Below are positions 1-11,940 of a DNA stretch of 64,000 bases, piece after piece; position 1 is the first letter of the stretch, and every line of letters starts with the position of its first letter. Origin of the DNA: Spirodela intermedia. Taxonomy: Eukaryota > Streptophyta > Magnoliopsida > Alismatales > Araceae. The DNA is taken from NCBI GenBank assembly GCA_902729315.2, contig LR746278.1, forward strand, positions 451,501 to 515,500, read 5' to 3'. The notes beneath the pieces were generated by a model. That model saw only the letters and a list, made by a program, of their open reading frames with translations, was not told the origin of the DNA and made no database searches. The position numbers and the translations under genes were made by a program.

Positions 1-7
1 AGTAACA

Positions 8-48
8 CTCTTAAAAAATTCACTTTGTTCTCAAGGTGGAAGCGAAGA
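8..48 (-). mobile_element. Ty3/gypsy polyprotein C-terminal remnant
   Basis: Read on the minus strand, this stretch encodes FHLENKVNF. This resembles the FHLEDKV motif found near the C-terminus of many plant Ty3/gypsy gag-pol polyproteins. The match is short and lies at the window edge, so only the motif supports the call. A second copy of the same motif lies at about 2400-2440 on the same strand, which suggests that two related elements, or pieces of one, have decayed here. Confidence 0.45.
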
Positions 49-59
49 TAGTGGTGTTG

Positions 60-2030
60 ATTTGCACATATTAACTCATGAGTGGCATTAAGATTGTTCT
101 ATTGAGTTAATTGGAGTAGGCTCCTACCTAGTGTGGTTGGACTAACACCATGAGTTGTGATCCTTAGTGATAAAAGAGTCTTCTCTTATAGACTCATTAG
201 AAATATATTCAACATGACTTGTTTCATTGTAATTATTTTCATTGGATCATATACTTGATCAGGTTTTAGGGCATTTAGGAGTCTGACAAGTTTTGAGAAT
301 CTCCTCATTTGCTTCTTCCCTAGTGACCTTTGATTCAACCTTGAATCCTCTCAAACCAATACCTTATCTACTCAAACAGAGGACAACCTTCTCCAACACA
401 CCTACTACCTAGTAGAATTCCTTGTACTTCTTTTTGACATAGTGGCTTGAGACAAATGAGTGATCTACATCGATAAACATTGGCATTGAGATTAAATCAA
501 ATATTGCTCTTGACCACACTAAAAACTTATATTGAACTTGTCATGAGATTCTGAAAATTGAAAGTGTTATCCCTATTGAGCTTGATATAGAAGAAATTAT
601 CAAGTAGTGAGCATCATTTTCATGTTATATGGTATGAACTTCATGTTTGATTTTACTAACAAAGTGAAAATTTTACTTTTCAGTGGTCTTGGTCCCACAT
701 AGGTCATTTAGAAACACTAAGCCACTTTTACTTTCAACAGTCAAATTAATATTAATAGAAGAAAAATCTACTGATGATACCAAAGGTATTCCACTTGACA
801 ACTCCACACCATTCATTATTCCGACATCGTCATAAAGCAAGGTAAAAATTGGATGCATAACATCCCAAATTCACTAGGGACTCCATTAGAACTTCTTCAT
901 ATATTCTCAATATCCCACCTCATATATTCTTTCAACACTAGTATCTTTATCAAATGATAATTCACTAAGGACTTCATTAGAACTTCTTTTGATCTTATTT
1001 CATCACCATCATAAATAAATAATTTTCTACTATAATCTTATCCTATGTATTATTTACAAACAAATATAAGATAATAAAACATAACATTCACCCTCCATAT
1101 TATAGTTCCAACTTACTACATCATTAAATGAAAACTTAACTTCCTTATTTTTTATGACATCTTCCAAAGTAACATATCTCTATCAATGTAGCATGTAGTA
1201 AGAAAGGAATATTCCATAGGAAACAAATCTTATTTACCTTTTTTATATTGTCACATGTGACTACCTGTATTTTTTAAAGGCTTGTTTATTTCTTTGCTTT
1301 TCAATTGTAAATGTGTATGGCCTCTAACAATAACAACACAATTCTTAGAAAAGTCTCGTAGAATCATTACTCATTTACATATAATAAGAACTCTATCCTT
1401 AAAGGAAGAATAATAACACTGTAAAATTCACATAATTGACTTTTGAACAACATTTATAAGAATATGATATATCAATTACAAAATATTCCTTTCATCAACA
1501 TCAAATTTCAAAATATACATAATTGCATTTTCATCTCCTTAGAACATCAAATGTGCCCCTTGGATTACAAGGAATGTAGTGATGTTATATTCTCATTGTA
1601 AGGAATAGGTAAAGCACCTTTTTTAAGATCCCAATTCATTTTACAATTTATTCTCTTAAGTTTCATCTCAAACCTAATATTTTCTACATCTTGTCTTTTG
1701 ATGAATCAATTTTGTATTGTAATCTTTATTACATCATTAACTTCTAATATGGAAATATTATTCTATTAACATGTCATGTTCTTGCATCTTATTTTGAAAT
1801 TTCATTTAAAATGTTAAAGGTTTCATAACAAATTGAAAAGCTACCATATAACCACAATAGCTAAACCCATATTTTTCTAATTTTTTTCTAAAGCCATTCT
1901 AAAATGTGATTGTCGAAATTGGTTTCAATAAAATTTTCAATGGTACCCCATTCACTTATAGATAATAGAGGTTGTTCCTCCTCTAGTAGTTTTTCTATTT
2001 TGGAAATTAAATTTTTCATCCTTCATCTCT
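60..2030. other. AT-rich non-coding stretch, probably decayed transposon
   Basis: No open reading frame above about 60 codons looks like a protein, and I see no splice-consistent exon set. Base composition is strongly AT-rich compared with the gene block that starts near 5250. Since it lies between two gypsy polyprotein-end motifs on the minus strand, it is most simply read as the 3' non-coding part of a degenerate retroelement, but nothing in it is diagnostic. Confidence 0.4.
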
Positions 2031-2395
2031 TCTTATTTGAGTTAGAGTAGTTAGTTGATACCCTTGCCTTGAAGAGAGTGGATGAGGAGGGAAGGTTGAA
2101 AAGATCAAGGAAGATGAGTGAAGACAAATGAAAACTTCAACTAATAGCATCAAATGAACACAAGATATATATATATAGGGGCGATGGAGGCATTCAAGAA
2201 TTATATCAAAAGCCAACATGCCTTTTCCTTAGAAGAGTTTCCTATTTATAATTATTATGGTAATCTTGATTCACCTCCTTCATCTTGCTAATGAATGCTC
2301 ATTTGGTGACTACATGTTGTGATGGTTTGAACATTTGTCAAGTATGCTTCCAATGTGACACATCCAAAGGCTAGAGTAATTCATCACTATTCTTC
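2030..2395 (-). repeat. LTR-like repeat, copy A
   Basis: This segment shares long diverged similarity with 3845-4300. Shared blocks include the TTGAAGAGAGT run, GAGATGAGTGAAG-type words, a GAATTATATCA block, and a block around CATTTGTCAAGTATG. Read on the minus strand, each copy carries a TATA-box-like word (TTATAAATAGG here). A gypsy polyprotein-end motif sits directly next to copy A at 2400-2440 on the same strand, so copy A fits a 3' LTR. Termini were not defined. Confidence 0.5.
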
Positions 2396-2397
2396 CC

Positions 2398-2440
2398 TCA
2401 AAATCTCACCTTATCCTCAAGGTGAAATGTTGGAAACTAT
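2398..2440 (-). mobile_element. Ty3/gypsy polyprotein C-terminal remnant
   Basis: The minus strand reads FPTFHLEDKVRF followed by a stop, the typical tail motif of plant Ty3/gypsy polyproteins. It abuts LTR-like copy A, as expected for the end of pol before a 3' LTR. Upstream pol domains (reverse transcriptase, integrase) are not recognisable between this motif and copy B, so the element is truncated or rearranged. Confidence 0.5.
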
Positions 2441-3844
2441 TGTTTGATGTTGTGGGCAGATGTTGATAGGCTTCGAATCATGTTCAAAATGAATAAGGTG
2501 GTTCACTTCTCAAAGTGAAGGTAAGATGATCTCAACTTTGAATACTTTCAAAAATTTAGTGCAAAGTTGGTTATTGATAATTGATTATTTGGAGTTGATA
2601 GATTCAATGTGAGTCATTTATGTGAGTTGAATTAGTTTGAGCACAACCTAACCTACTTGATGAGTTTGGACAAGTCTTTAAACAAGATATCTATTTGTAA
2701 TTGTAGTCCCTCCACTTTCAGGGTGACTCATTTAGCTCCCTTAATAAATGAGATTATCTATAACTTAAAATTTAATTTGAGTTTTCTCATGGTACATAGT
2801 CATGTAAGACCAAGCACAACATCCACAGAGGCTAGTGGTAAGACCAAGAGGTCATCATGTATGATGAAAGATTAGAGCTCTTTGGTAATAACATGACAAA
2901 CATTTATTCTAAGATGGGGAGATGTAGATCTAATGGGGAGATGTAGCCTTTGAGCGATGTTTTGAGAATTGAAGTTATGAGTAGCTCATATGTCAATGAA
3001 AATCATCACTTGTTTTGACTTTATTCTTCTTCAAAACTTGAATGTTTACACAGATTTCTTCCACCAATGAGTTTAGTATAATCATTTTTTCCAATAATGA
3101 TAGTCAAGAGAAAACTTCTTTTGCATATAAAGCATAATATATGCACTCAACATACTTGAATCTCCACAAATATAAACTAAATCTTTTTTAATCTACCAAC
3201 TTTATGAATGGTTAATGGCCACACGCAAATTACCCTTAGTAGTTTTTTGTTGTAGTAGATGATAATAATTATGTGTTGATAATTCCATGTTCTTCACGTA
3301 AATATAATTTCTTACATCACCAAGACTTGGTAGGATGTTGAAATTCATTTCCACTTTTTATGTTGTACACATGTTCAACTTAATAGGATCAAGTAAGTTG
3401 ACTTCTGCCTAGATATCTTGGCATAACCCTTTGAAGAATTTCGTTTAATATATATTTTTGAGAGATTGTCAATGATAACAATCATACTCTTCACTATATT
3501 TTAATATGATCACAAGTTATATGATATCTAAGAACTTATAACAAAAGTTTCTAATCATATTAGAGCTTAAACACTATAGGAGTGTTGATGGAGTCCTCCT
3601 AGTCATAGAAGAGTACTCAAGCATTAGTCCACTTGTCTTAGGTCAAAACTCCCCCTATGGATGAATGTCAAAATTTATTGTCCTCTAACTTTACCATAAC
3701 TGTAATGAAGTCATCTTGGAGGACTAGAGTGTCTTACCCTGGCCTAATCACACTCCATTGAAGATTGAGAAATTATCATCTTACCTCCTCAATGCCTTTT
3801 TTCAAAAAGCTCCATTTTGACATTGGTGGTTTTTGACAGCTTGA
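2441..3844. other. AT-rich spacer between two LTR-like copies
   Basis: No coding capacity was recognised on either strand. A short direct repeat (GGGGAGATGTAG) occurs at about 2918 and 2936. The stretch could be the deleted interior of the minus-strand retroelement flanked by copies A and B. I see no gene, RNA gene or promoter that I can support. Confidence 0.35.
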
Positions 3845-3954
3845 CTCTAATGTTGAGATGATGTCTTGAAGAGAGTAGACAAGTTGAGAAGGTTGAGAAG
3901 ATCGAAGGAGATGAGTGAAGTCAAAGCAGAACTTTCACTTACGACAATTGATGA

Positions 3955-4048
<94 letters not shown>

Positions 4049-4300
4049 ACTAGGGACTAATAGAAGCATAGATCTTCAAACCTTTCTCTTACAAACTTAT
4101 TTGAGATGGTTGGTCTCTAGACTTCACTCGAGAATTATATCAGAAGTCAGCCTACCTTCTCTTTGGAAGAGTCCCCTCTTTATAATGAAATGATGATCTC
4201 GATTCACCTCCTATATCTTGTGGCAATGGTTCAAGTGTTTGTTAAGTATGTTTCTAATGTGGCACATATGAGGGTGAGTGTAACTCATCATATTGTCTAG
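3845..4300 (-). repeat. LTR-like repeat, copy B
   Basis: This is the diverged partner of 2030-2395, in the same orientation, interrupted by a GT/GA microsatellite and about 100 bases of extra sequence. Read on the minus strand it keeps a TATA-like word (TATAAAGAGG) at the position equivalent to that in copy A. Two same-orientation copies 1.5 kb apart fit either an internally deleted LTR element or a tandem duplication of an LTR. Divergence looks high, so insertion would be old. Confidence 0.5.
3956..4044. repeat. Compound microsatellite (GT)n(GA)n
   Basis: About 18 GT units are followed directly by about 26 GA units, an uninterrupted compound dinucleotide repeat of nearly 90 bases inside LTR-like copy B. 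It is likely length-polymorphic. Copy A has only a short TATATATA run at the equivalent place, so the array expanded after the two copies diverged. Confidence 0.95.
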
Positions 4301-4405
4301 TAATTGCTCTCTTTTTTCTTATGTTTGGTAACATTCTTCTCCTCTCAACATTATCAATTGTGTTCTCACATTTAAAATGCTGCAATACATTAATTTTTCT
4401 CCCTC

Positions 4406-4588
4406 TTAACTCATGCTCATGTTGTCTAGTCTTATAACTACAACTCCTCTCATTGGAGCTCGATTAGCATCTGAGATAGACTTTTTAAGCATTGTTGTAG
4501 GCGGCTTATGTTGTCGAAAATCTTCTTGCAATTCTTCCATTACATTCTCCAACTTTCCCAACCTTGTGCTTTTAAATTTGGGCATCAT
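4406..4588 (-). mobile_element. Possible retrotransposon gag N-terminal remnant
   Basis: A 60-codon minus-strand frame begins MMPKFKSTRLGKLENVMEEL, reminiscent of the short coiled-coil leader of plant gypsy gag proteins. About 25 bases upstream on the same strand (4604-4620) lies TTAGTATCAAAATTGAG, which looks like a decayed tRNA-Met primer-binding site. The ORF is short and the similarity is of pattern only, so this is tentative. Confidence 0.3.
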
Positions 4589-4739
4589 CTCCCTACATAG
4601 GATCTCAATTTTGATACTAATTGATGGGATCTCCCTTCATAGTAATACCCATAGAATAATAAAACAAGGAATAATAAGAATATACATCTTGATAGAAAAT
4701 AAGAAAAAAAATATGAAGATATAAAAATACAAACAGAAG

Positions 4740-5250
4740 ATCAAACAATAATAAGGGTGGTAACTTGGGCTCTGAATGACCTTAGAGTCGATTTAGGAAT
4801 GTTCTAGAAGCTCCCTACTCTCCTTCAACCATAGCTGCCTTAGAACAGTTTGAAGACTTTCGAGAAACTTTTGTCTCTCCCATTAAGTTTTATAGAAGGC
4901 TTTCCATCTTTTCACTTTATTGATAACCTTCGATCTACTTAGACATTTTTGTTGAAAACTTGGCTCTTTTCCTTTCTTATACTAAATAAATTATATTGGG
5001 GTGTATCAATTTCACTAATTATTTTGGAAATAAAAATTTTACAAGACACAAATTTACATAGGACACAAATTGTATTTTTTTTAAGATTGGCTTGAACTAA
5101 TTGCAGTATTTACAAGGCCACAAAAGCTATCAATATATTATAATTTTGGTTAATTATATGATTATTATTATTCACACATATTTGAACATGAAAATACATA
5201 AAAAAATATCATGCCCATAAAATGTGATTATTTGATGGAGGAAAAGTCCA
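4740..5250. other. AT-rich intergenic stretch
   Basis: No coding, RNA or repeat structure was recognised. It may be the LTR belonging to the minus-strand gag-like remnant next to it, but I found no partner copy in the window. Confidence 0.3.
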
Positions 5251-5251
5251 C

Positions 5252-6126
5252 TCAGAGCCTGACACTAAGAATTAAGCTTGACTCTCTCTCTCTCTCACTC
5301 TCTCTCTCTAAAATAGTCGAGATGGTTGACCAAGTTGGAGATAGAGAGAGACAGGCGCCGTCTCCACTGGACACCTGATTGGCCCCACCATTCCTCCACG
5401 ATGCCGCCACCCAGCCTCCGGCCTTTTCCCGGGGCGGTGGGGGATATGAATTGGACGGGTCACGATAATTTTCTCGAGATTCGCGACGACGGAAATCCGC
5501 ATTCCTTCGTAACGGGAATCGGATTTTAGAGGTGGTTTCAGGTTTCGGCTTCGTCGGACCGTTTGCTTGACAGTAACACTCACTCGTGCTTATCGGCTCC
5601 AAAAAAGGATATAGTACGGAGTTCGTAAACGGATACCCTGATGATTGCCGTATGCGGAAAGTTAACGGAAACTCTGCCTTTATTCCCGGACCCCATTAAC
5701 TGTCCAAAAAAGTGGGCTTCGGGCTGGACCTTAAAAGAATGGGCCCGCACGTCACAAGTGTGTTGGAAGCCGCAGACTAGTTCCGGTCTTGGATTTAAAT
5801 GGGAAGCCCGAAAAAAATCGGGCCACGGGGGAGGCCCGTGAGCAAACGAATAATTAACGAAAAATGTTTCAAAAGGGTATCCTTTATTGCATTCCTGCGG
5901 CTTTTGAGAGAGAAAGTTCGCCTACGAAGGGCGGAGGGAAGTGCAGACGGCGGCGAAACTCGAGAGAAGAATTTCCAGTTCTTGGCATCATCCTCCGATC
6001 TGGATCATCTCCCTGATCTCCTCCTCCTCATCCTTTCTTCTTCCTTGATTCTTAGGTTTTTCTCTGTTGTCGAGTTAGCTTGCTGTGCTTGAGTTTGGGT
6101 GGGGGAGGGGGGTGGGGTTTGGTGCA
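5252..6126 (+). promoter_or_regulatory. Promoter and leader region of the NAD+ carrier gene
   Basis: Composition changes here from AT-rich transposon debris to GC-richer DNA. A CT-rich patch lies at 5281-5309. TGGGCT at 5713 and TGGGCC at 5740 are site II (TCP-type) words common upstream of plant genes for mitochondrial and growth functions. The transcription start is not identifiable; the pyrimidine-rich stretch at 5985-6065 may be 5' leader. Short open frames here show no family features. Confidence 0.4.
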
Positions 6127-6213
6127 ATGAAGAGGGGTTTCCCGGAGCCGCTCTATCATGGATGGCGCCATCCACTTCCCTGTGTGGTTGTTGATCCTGC
6201 AGAGGCTGCCTAG
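6127..6213 (+). other. Upstream ORF 1, 28 codons, in the carrier leader
   Basis: ATG at 6127 opens a frame of 28 residues ending at TAG 6211-6213, 127 bases before the main start. It overlaps a second upstream ORF in another frame. If this region is in the mature leader, both would be met by ribosomes before the main ATG at 6341. Whether the leader is spliced is unknown. Confidence 0.4.
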
Positions 6214-6286
6214 GGCTGATCTTGGTGGCTACTTCTCGTCTCCTTATTCGTCTCCTCCTGCTATTGCACTGAGATTCTGTCGGTGA
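6158..6286 (+). other. Upstream ORF 2, 42 codons, in the carrier leader
   Basis: ATG at 6158 opens a 42-residue frame (start MDGAIHFPVWLL) ending at TGA 6284-6286, overlapping upstream ORF 1. A possible 5' splice site (CGGTGAGG) covers its stop, so a leader intron could remove or alter it. No family similarity was recognised. Confidence 0.35.
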
Positions 6287-6340
6287 GGATTTCGAAATTC
6301 ACGGCCCACGAGGGTTGGTGGGAAGGCGGGGAGGCTAGAG

Positions 6341-9300
6341 ATGAGAAGAGAACCTTCAGATGGCCCCACCACCAGGGATCTTCTCTGTAATGCTGCAGCT
6401 GGTGCGGCTGCCGGTGAGTTGAGGATGTTTTTTCAATTTAAGTTTTATGTCTCAATGCTTCTCTCTGGATTTCGCATGATTTCAGCCTGTATTGTACCGG
6501 CAGCCTGTATGACAGTCTTTGTTTTTATGAATATTTCTGAGAGTCGAACGCCCCAGCAAATTCTTGCAGAATGCTTTTTGTTTTTCCATTGTCTTCTTTT
6601 TGTTGCGGCATCTTTGTTCAATTTAACCGATTCTCCTTCTAGTTATGTCCCCGTTCATCAATGTCCATTCGTTGTCAGTCTACGAGTCTCTAACTTGTTA
6701 TTTTCTTCGTTGATTCCTGGCCATCATTGAATGTGAAGCCCCTTTTTTGTTCTGTTCTTGATTTGAACGCGTTCTCTGCTATCTTCGATACTGCTGCAGG
6801 ATCCATTGCTGCCACCTTTGTCTGCCCCTTGGATGTGATCAAGACGAGACTTCAGGTCTATGGGCTGCCCAATATTCCTTCTTCTGGCCGTAGAAGTATG
6901 CTTTCATGTTCTTTCCAGATATTTCTTCCAGCTTGTCTGGGGACAGTAAAGTAGTAACTATAGTGGTAGATTGACGAGGCATATTGCTAGAAAGATGATT
7001 TTTTTTCATAATATTGTTGTACTTCCTGTGAAACCACCGTGGCCATTTTACTATTCATAAGATACCTGGGATGCTTTATGAAATTTGAATTATTTGTTGA
7101 CTCTTAATATGTGGCAGTATTTTATGAATGAAAATCAACAAAATACCGTTATACGAAAAACAAAAAACTCTTCGAATTTTTCCACTTCGCACCCAAGCGA
7201 AATTCGAGAGTGTCTCCTTCATTTGCTATCTCGTTGGAAGAAACACATAGCAATTGTGTCACATTTTGTCACGGATTTATAAATAACGTTTCCATGAATC
7301 AGACCTCGAACAGAAATTAATTACACGCGTGGATGAGCAGATATCATGGCTCTGTTGGAAGCGACAAGTTGTTCAGCTAAGCTAGAAGTTAGCATGGTTC
7401 TTTAGATGTTTGCATTTAAATTTTTATCGCTAAGTTGGCATGGTTGGGCCCGTGTAGCACCCACTATTTGATGGGAAGGTTATAATGTGTCCATCATATT
7501 ATGAAAAGAACAAGAACGAATGCTTTCCATGATGAACACAAATTTTAAATATTAAAAGCTAATTTGTGAACTATACATAATGCCGAAACATCCAATTAAG
7601 ACAACACCACAACTGATGTGTACGTACATTGACTTGCTTTTTCCTTCTCGTACTTACTTTTTATTGATTGGATTTTTAAATTAATTGCTATTAACCAAAT
7701 TGTGGATTAGGGATGGATTAGGCATGTGATTGCAGGTGCTGGGTTTCTATGGAGAAAATGTGCCATAAGGTCTTTGTTTTATGGCTGAAGAATTTTAAAT
7801 GTTAACTGTCGGAGAACAGTTATTTTTTGGTTGTTTTTGTTGTTAATGAAGAGAAGCCTCCAATTCCCTAAAAGACAAACTTTCTGATGAATCACATTGG
7901 CAGTAGCAAACGCCTAGATCACATTCTGGAGATCATAAGGCATTCTGACTATATCTTTCCATAAAATTTAAGGGCCATATCTCCCTGCCCAACGGGAATG
8001 ATAGAGAAAGCGAAGGTTCATGCTTGTCTTTACACCCCCGTTACCCACTAGTGACCATAAGCTTCATGACCTGATGAGGGGAAGAAAAAGGAAGAAGGCA
8101 TTTATTCTTATGAAAAATAAAATATTGAATTTATGAAATAGTTTTAGGTGATTTAAAAATTTATCTTGCATTGCTTGCGTAAATAATTACCGCTGTTTTT
8201 GTGGAGACTGTGAAAATGCTAGCCACTAAAGGGTTAAACTTGAAAGCTATAAAGGCTCTTTCCACATATAAGGCAACTGGCTAAATTTGGCGCTTTTCCA
8301 CAAAATGAGTTGAACTAATAAATATCTGACTAATTTTGTGCCCATGCCAATTACCTCATCTAAGTTGTGAACATCTGTCGTAATCAGGTGGTCTCATTTT
8401 TTCAAGCCTGCAACACATTATAGAAAATGAAGGGTTCAGGGGCCTGTACCGTGGTCTCTCTCCAACAATATTGGCGCTTCTTCCAAACTGGGCTGTGAGT
8501 TCTTTTTCTACTTGTTTAGAGTGCAATTTTTTGTCCTCTTTCGTACTGGAATCAGAGAACAAATAGCTGGCGAATAATTGAGAAGAAAACATGATATGAT
8601 TTTGTTTGAATTTCCCAATAATCATACGTACAATTCCATTGGTCTCGTATATGGTAAGATTCGTCGATAAATACACTATAATTTGCGTTTTTTATTTATT
8701 AAACAATCATCTTCATACATATTTGAAAGTGGACCTGCCCAGAGCTTCATATGTAAATAAAAACGCAGCAAACTTCGTCCGTGGACACTTTTAGTGGTGA
8801 AATTCCTGTTCTTCAAAAATTTCAGATGTTGCATGAATTAGTACTGGGGATGTGTGATCTTTCAAAGCAATATATTCCTTTCTTTTCTCTCAGTAGAAGC
8901 GTTAGATCCACGGACATACAGCTTGTGTTGTAGTTCTTATGTAAGATGGAGTTTTTTCTGTCTTAGCATCAATACTTTGTGTTTACCTTCTCGATCATCA
9001 AAATGGACCGACCACCTTTTAGAAAGATTTTAAAAAAGATTGACGCGCTATTTTTTTATTCCAAAATGGCAGTTTCTTTAGATGTTGTTTGAGAGTCATT
9101 TAGAATCCATTTTCATATTCATAATTTACTTTGTTACTATAAAAATGATATAACTTTATTCAGAAGCCATCGTAATTAATGATAATGAAAAAAAATGTTA
9201 TGAACAGATCATGAATCAATACGGACTTCAGAGACGATAACTGGAAATTTACTCAGGCAACTTTTAAGACAAGAATTTGAGAACAGAAATAAACCTTTTT

Positions 9301-11760
9301 AATGTCTTGTTGGACGTTGTCTACCCAACAATGAGACAGAAATCACCCATCACTGGTTGAATTCGCTAATTTCAAGAATTTTTCTGGACCTCCCGGTAGC
9401 CGTTTCCATTCATCAAGCCGGTCATGTGACTGAGCATTTGCTTTGGGATCTAAAAACCCTAATCTGTTCTTTCGGCACAGTTGGTTAACAGCCCTCCTGG
9501 TAGTCATCTGCAGTGGGATATCAATACAAAATCTAGACTCATCCCACCAAGGATCAGGAAGCTTGATTGGGTTATCCTGATTGCTGGTTATGGTTAGAAC
9601 AGAAAATTTTCTCATTATCTTTTTTCTTCAAATTGCAGGTGTACTTTACAGTCTACAGTAAGCTGAAAGACCTGCTTGAATCCAATGGTTAGCTTCTATC
9701 TCTTGATTATATCTTGCCACCGACATGGCCTCCCCTGTCTGTGATGATACATAGACTTTAGGGGCCTTTTGGTGAGTAAGGCCTGAGAAATTTTACATTG
9801 CGGGTGCACAGTGGATGGGGATGAGCAACTATCTTTTGGTGCAAATATGGTTGCTGCATCGGGCGCAGGAGCTGCTACTGCTGTTACAACCAATCCATTG
9901 TGGGTTGTGAAGACTAGACTGCAGGTATGTTTTATGGTTACCCCATTCTCCAGCCAACTTTTTGTCTGCTTACATGGACTTCATCATTATTTATCTTCTT
10001 TTATTATTTATACAGATGTGTATAAACGGCAATACTTGAATTCCAGAGGTTTATTTACGTGCTTTAAAACATTTTGGTTCCCACGGATGACATTTGGTAT
10101 GATTTTCCAAATTAGGCCCATAAAGGGGAAACTATATCGCTCTCGAGAATTGAGAACTTATATTACATTCACATGAGTGCGTATGTATGTGAATTTCCCT
10201 GTCCCCCAAACGGGTAATTAAGGGGGGGGGGGGAGGGGCGCAATGCTACTCTCTAAGAATGAGTTAAGTATTCGCCTAATAGTTTGATGGTGCACTTCCT
10301 TTTCAATCGAAAATAAGTGTACCCTCGCAACCTTGTAGCCTGACTGTTCAACATCTGACAAGCAATGATTACTTCTCTAGAATTATTTTTGTTGCTGTTC
10401 AACATGTGTTTCTGGGTTGCTTCTGCTGAGTGCGAACAAGCTATTTTGGCCCACAATAGATATTGATTTGACCTCAATCAAGCCCAAAAAAGTCACATAG
10501 AGCTTGATAACTACGCTCAAATTCAATCCTTTGTAACATATCCATATATATATATATATGAATATACACAGACTGCCATTCTCACGCCTCTGTGAATTCC
10601 CATAGTAATTTTGAATGGTTTAAATATGTGGCTGAATTTCCTAGCCTCGTCTGCTTCTATTGTCCCTTTTACTTTTTTTTTCATCAGCGGTCCCCTTCCC
10701 CCTTTGTCTACAGACCCAGGGAATGAAGATCGGCGTGGTGCCATATCGGAGTGTGATCTCCGCCTTGCAGAGAATCTTGCACGAAGAGGGCATCCGAGGG
10801 CTGTACAGGTTTGCCAGCCGAAGTTCCTCACGGCGTGTGCCCATTGCACCGGAGAGTGGAGCCCTGAAAAAAAAATCTCTTCTTTCTTGTTATTTTTTGT
10901 GATGACAGCGGCCTTTTGCCTGCCTTGGCGGGAGTCAGCCATGTAGCAATCCAGTTCCCCGCATACGAGAAGATCAAGTATTACTTAGCCAAAAAAGGTA
11001 ATTGTCCATGCAAAACTCCGAATGTGGTATTCCTCGCCATCCTCCCTTTTTTTTTTAGGGTTCATCGTTGCTGAGGAAAAAATAAAATTATTTCACAGAA
11101 AATACAACCGTTGACCAACTTAATGCTGGAAGCGTTGCGATCGCCTCCTCGTTGTCCAAAGTACTGGCTTCAACCACAACCTATCCTCATGAGGTAAGCC
11201 TCATTATCTATCTACTTGTTGACCTGTGAATACATGGTATTTTCTCTCTGCTGCAACTGGGCCGTCGGAGAGTGAGTCTGAATCAACTTGGAGAAGGAAG
11301 GGAAGTCGTCAAAATTCTATCTTTGATAATCCTTGGAAGATCATAGATAGCAGTCCCCCTCTTCTGTGATCATCTGAGAAAAGAACATACAAGCCATAAT
11401 ATGGCAATGAAATCTCTCCCCTCTTCTGTGATCATCTTGAGAGCATTAAATTCGGTGCTGCAGGTGGTGCGGTCGAGGCTGCAGGAGCAGGGCCACGTGA
11501 GGAACTCCCCCAAGCAGTACGGCGGTGTGGTGGACTGCATCCGGCAGGTCTTCCACAAGGAAGGCGTGCCCGGCTTCTACCGGGGCTGCGCCACCAACCT
11601 CCTCCGGACCACTCCGGCCGCCGTCATCACCTTCACCAGCTACGAGATGATTCAGAGATTCCTCCACCGCGTTCTCCCCCCCCAAACCAACTCCGGCCAG
11701 GATGGCGCCGCCGCCGGTTCCTCTCCCCGTGAGAGCCGCCACCTTCCGACGAGACACTGA
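6341..11760 (+). CDS. NDT2: NAD+ transporter, mitochondrial carrier family (NDT-like)
   Basis: Predicted 337-residue solute carrier with nine exons: 6341-6413, 6800-6895, 8388-8494, 9639-9687, 9812-9924, 10714-10808, 10909-10997, 11099-11193 and 11464-11760. All junctions are GT-AG and phases agree. Three carrier repeats are visible through their signatures PLDVIKTRLQ, PLWVVKTRLQ and PHEVVRSRLQ. The tryptophan in the second signature is typical of the NAD+/FAD/folate carrier branch. The order of motifs (RGLYRGLSPTILALLPNWA, VSHVAIQFPAYEKIK, RGCATNLLRTTPAAVITF) matches plant NDT proteins, which exchange cytosolic NAD+ across mitochondrial or plastid inner membranes. The N-terminus before repeat 1 is only about 25 residues, without a clear transit peptide. 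NDT1 versus NDT2 assignment is by resemblance; the symbol is tentative. The second intron is long (about 1.5 kb). Confidence 0.92.
10205..10237. repeat. G-rich homopolymer run in carrier intron
   Basis: A run of about ten G residues followed by GAGGGGCG inside the fifth intron. It is a potential G-quadruplex or simply a slippage-prone tract. Confidence 0.6.
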
Positions 11761-11921
11761 CGACGGATCGAATGCCCCACCGAGCTCCCAAAATTTTTAA
11801 GAATAAGCCCCTATCATCATTCACTTTTTCCCCCCTCTCCATGTATTCTTTCTATTCACATTCAGGGTTGCTTTCAGCCTCACCAAATCTTCAGATCTCT
11901 TCTTTCCCCCCATATATATTT

Positions 11922-11940
11922 AGAGAGAGAGAGAGAGAGA
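11922..11940. repeat. (GA)n directly before a start codon
   Basis: About nine GA units end at the base before the ATG at 11941. GA/CT arrays are common in plant 5' leaders, and this one would be in the leader of the small conserved protein gene. Confidence 0.8.

Noticed and set aside
5252-5602. Overlapping ORFs of 91-116 codons on the minus strand
   Set aside because: Mixed frames over a CT repeat and promoter DNA, without family features.
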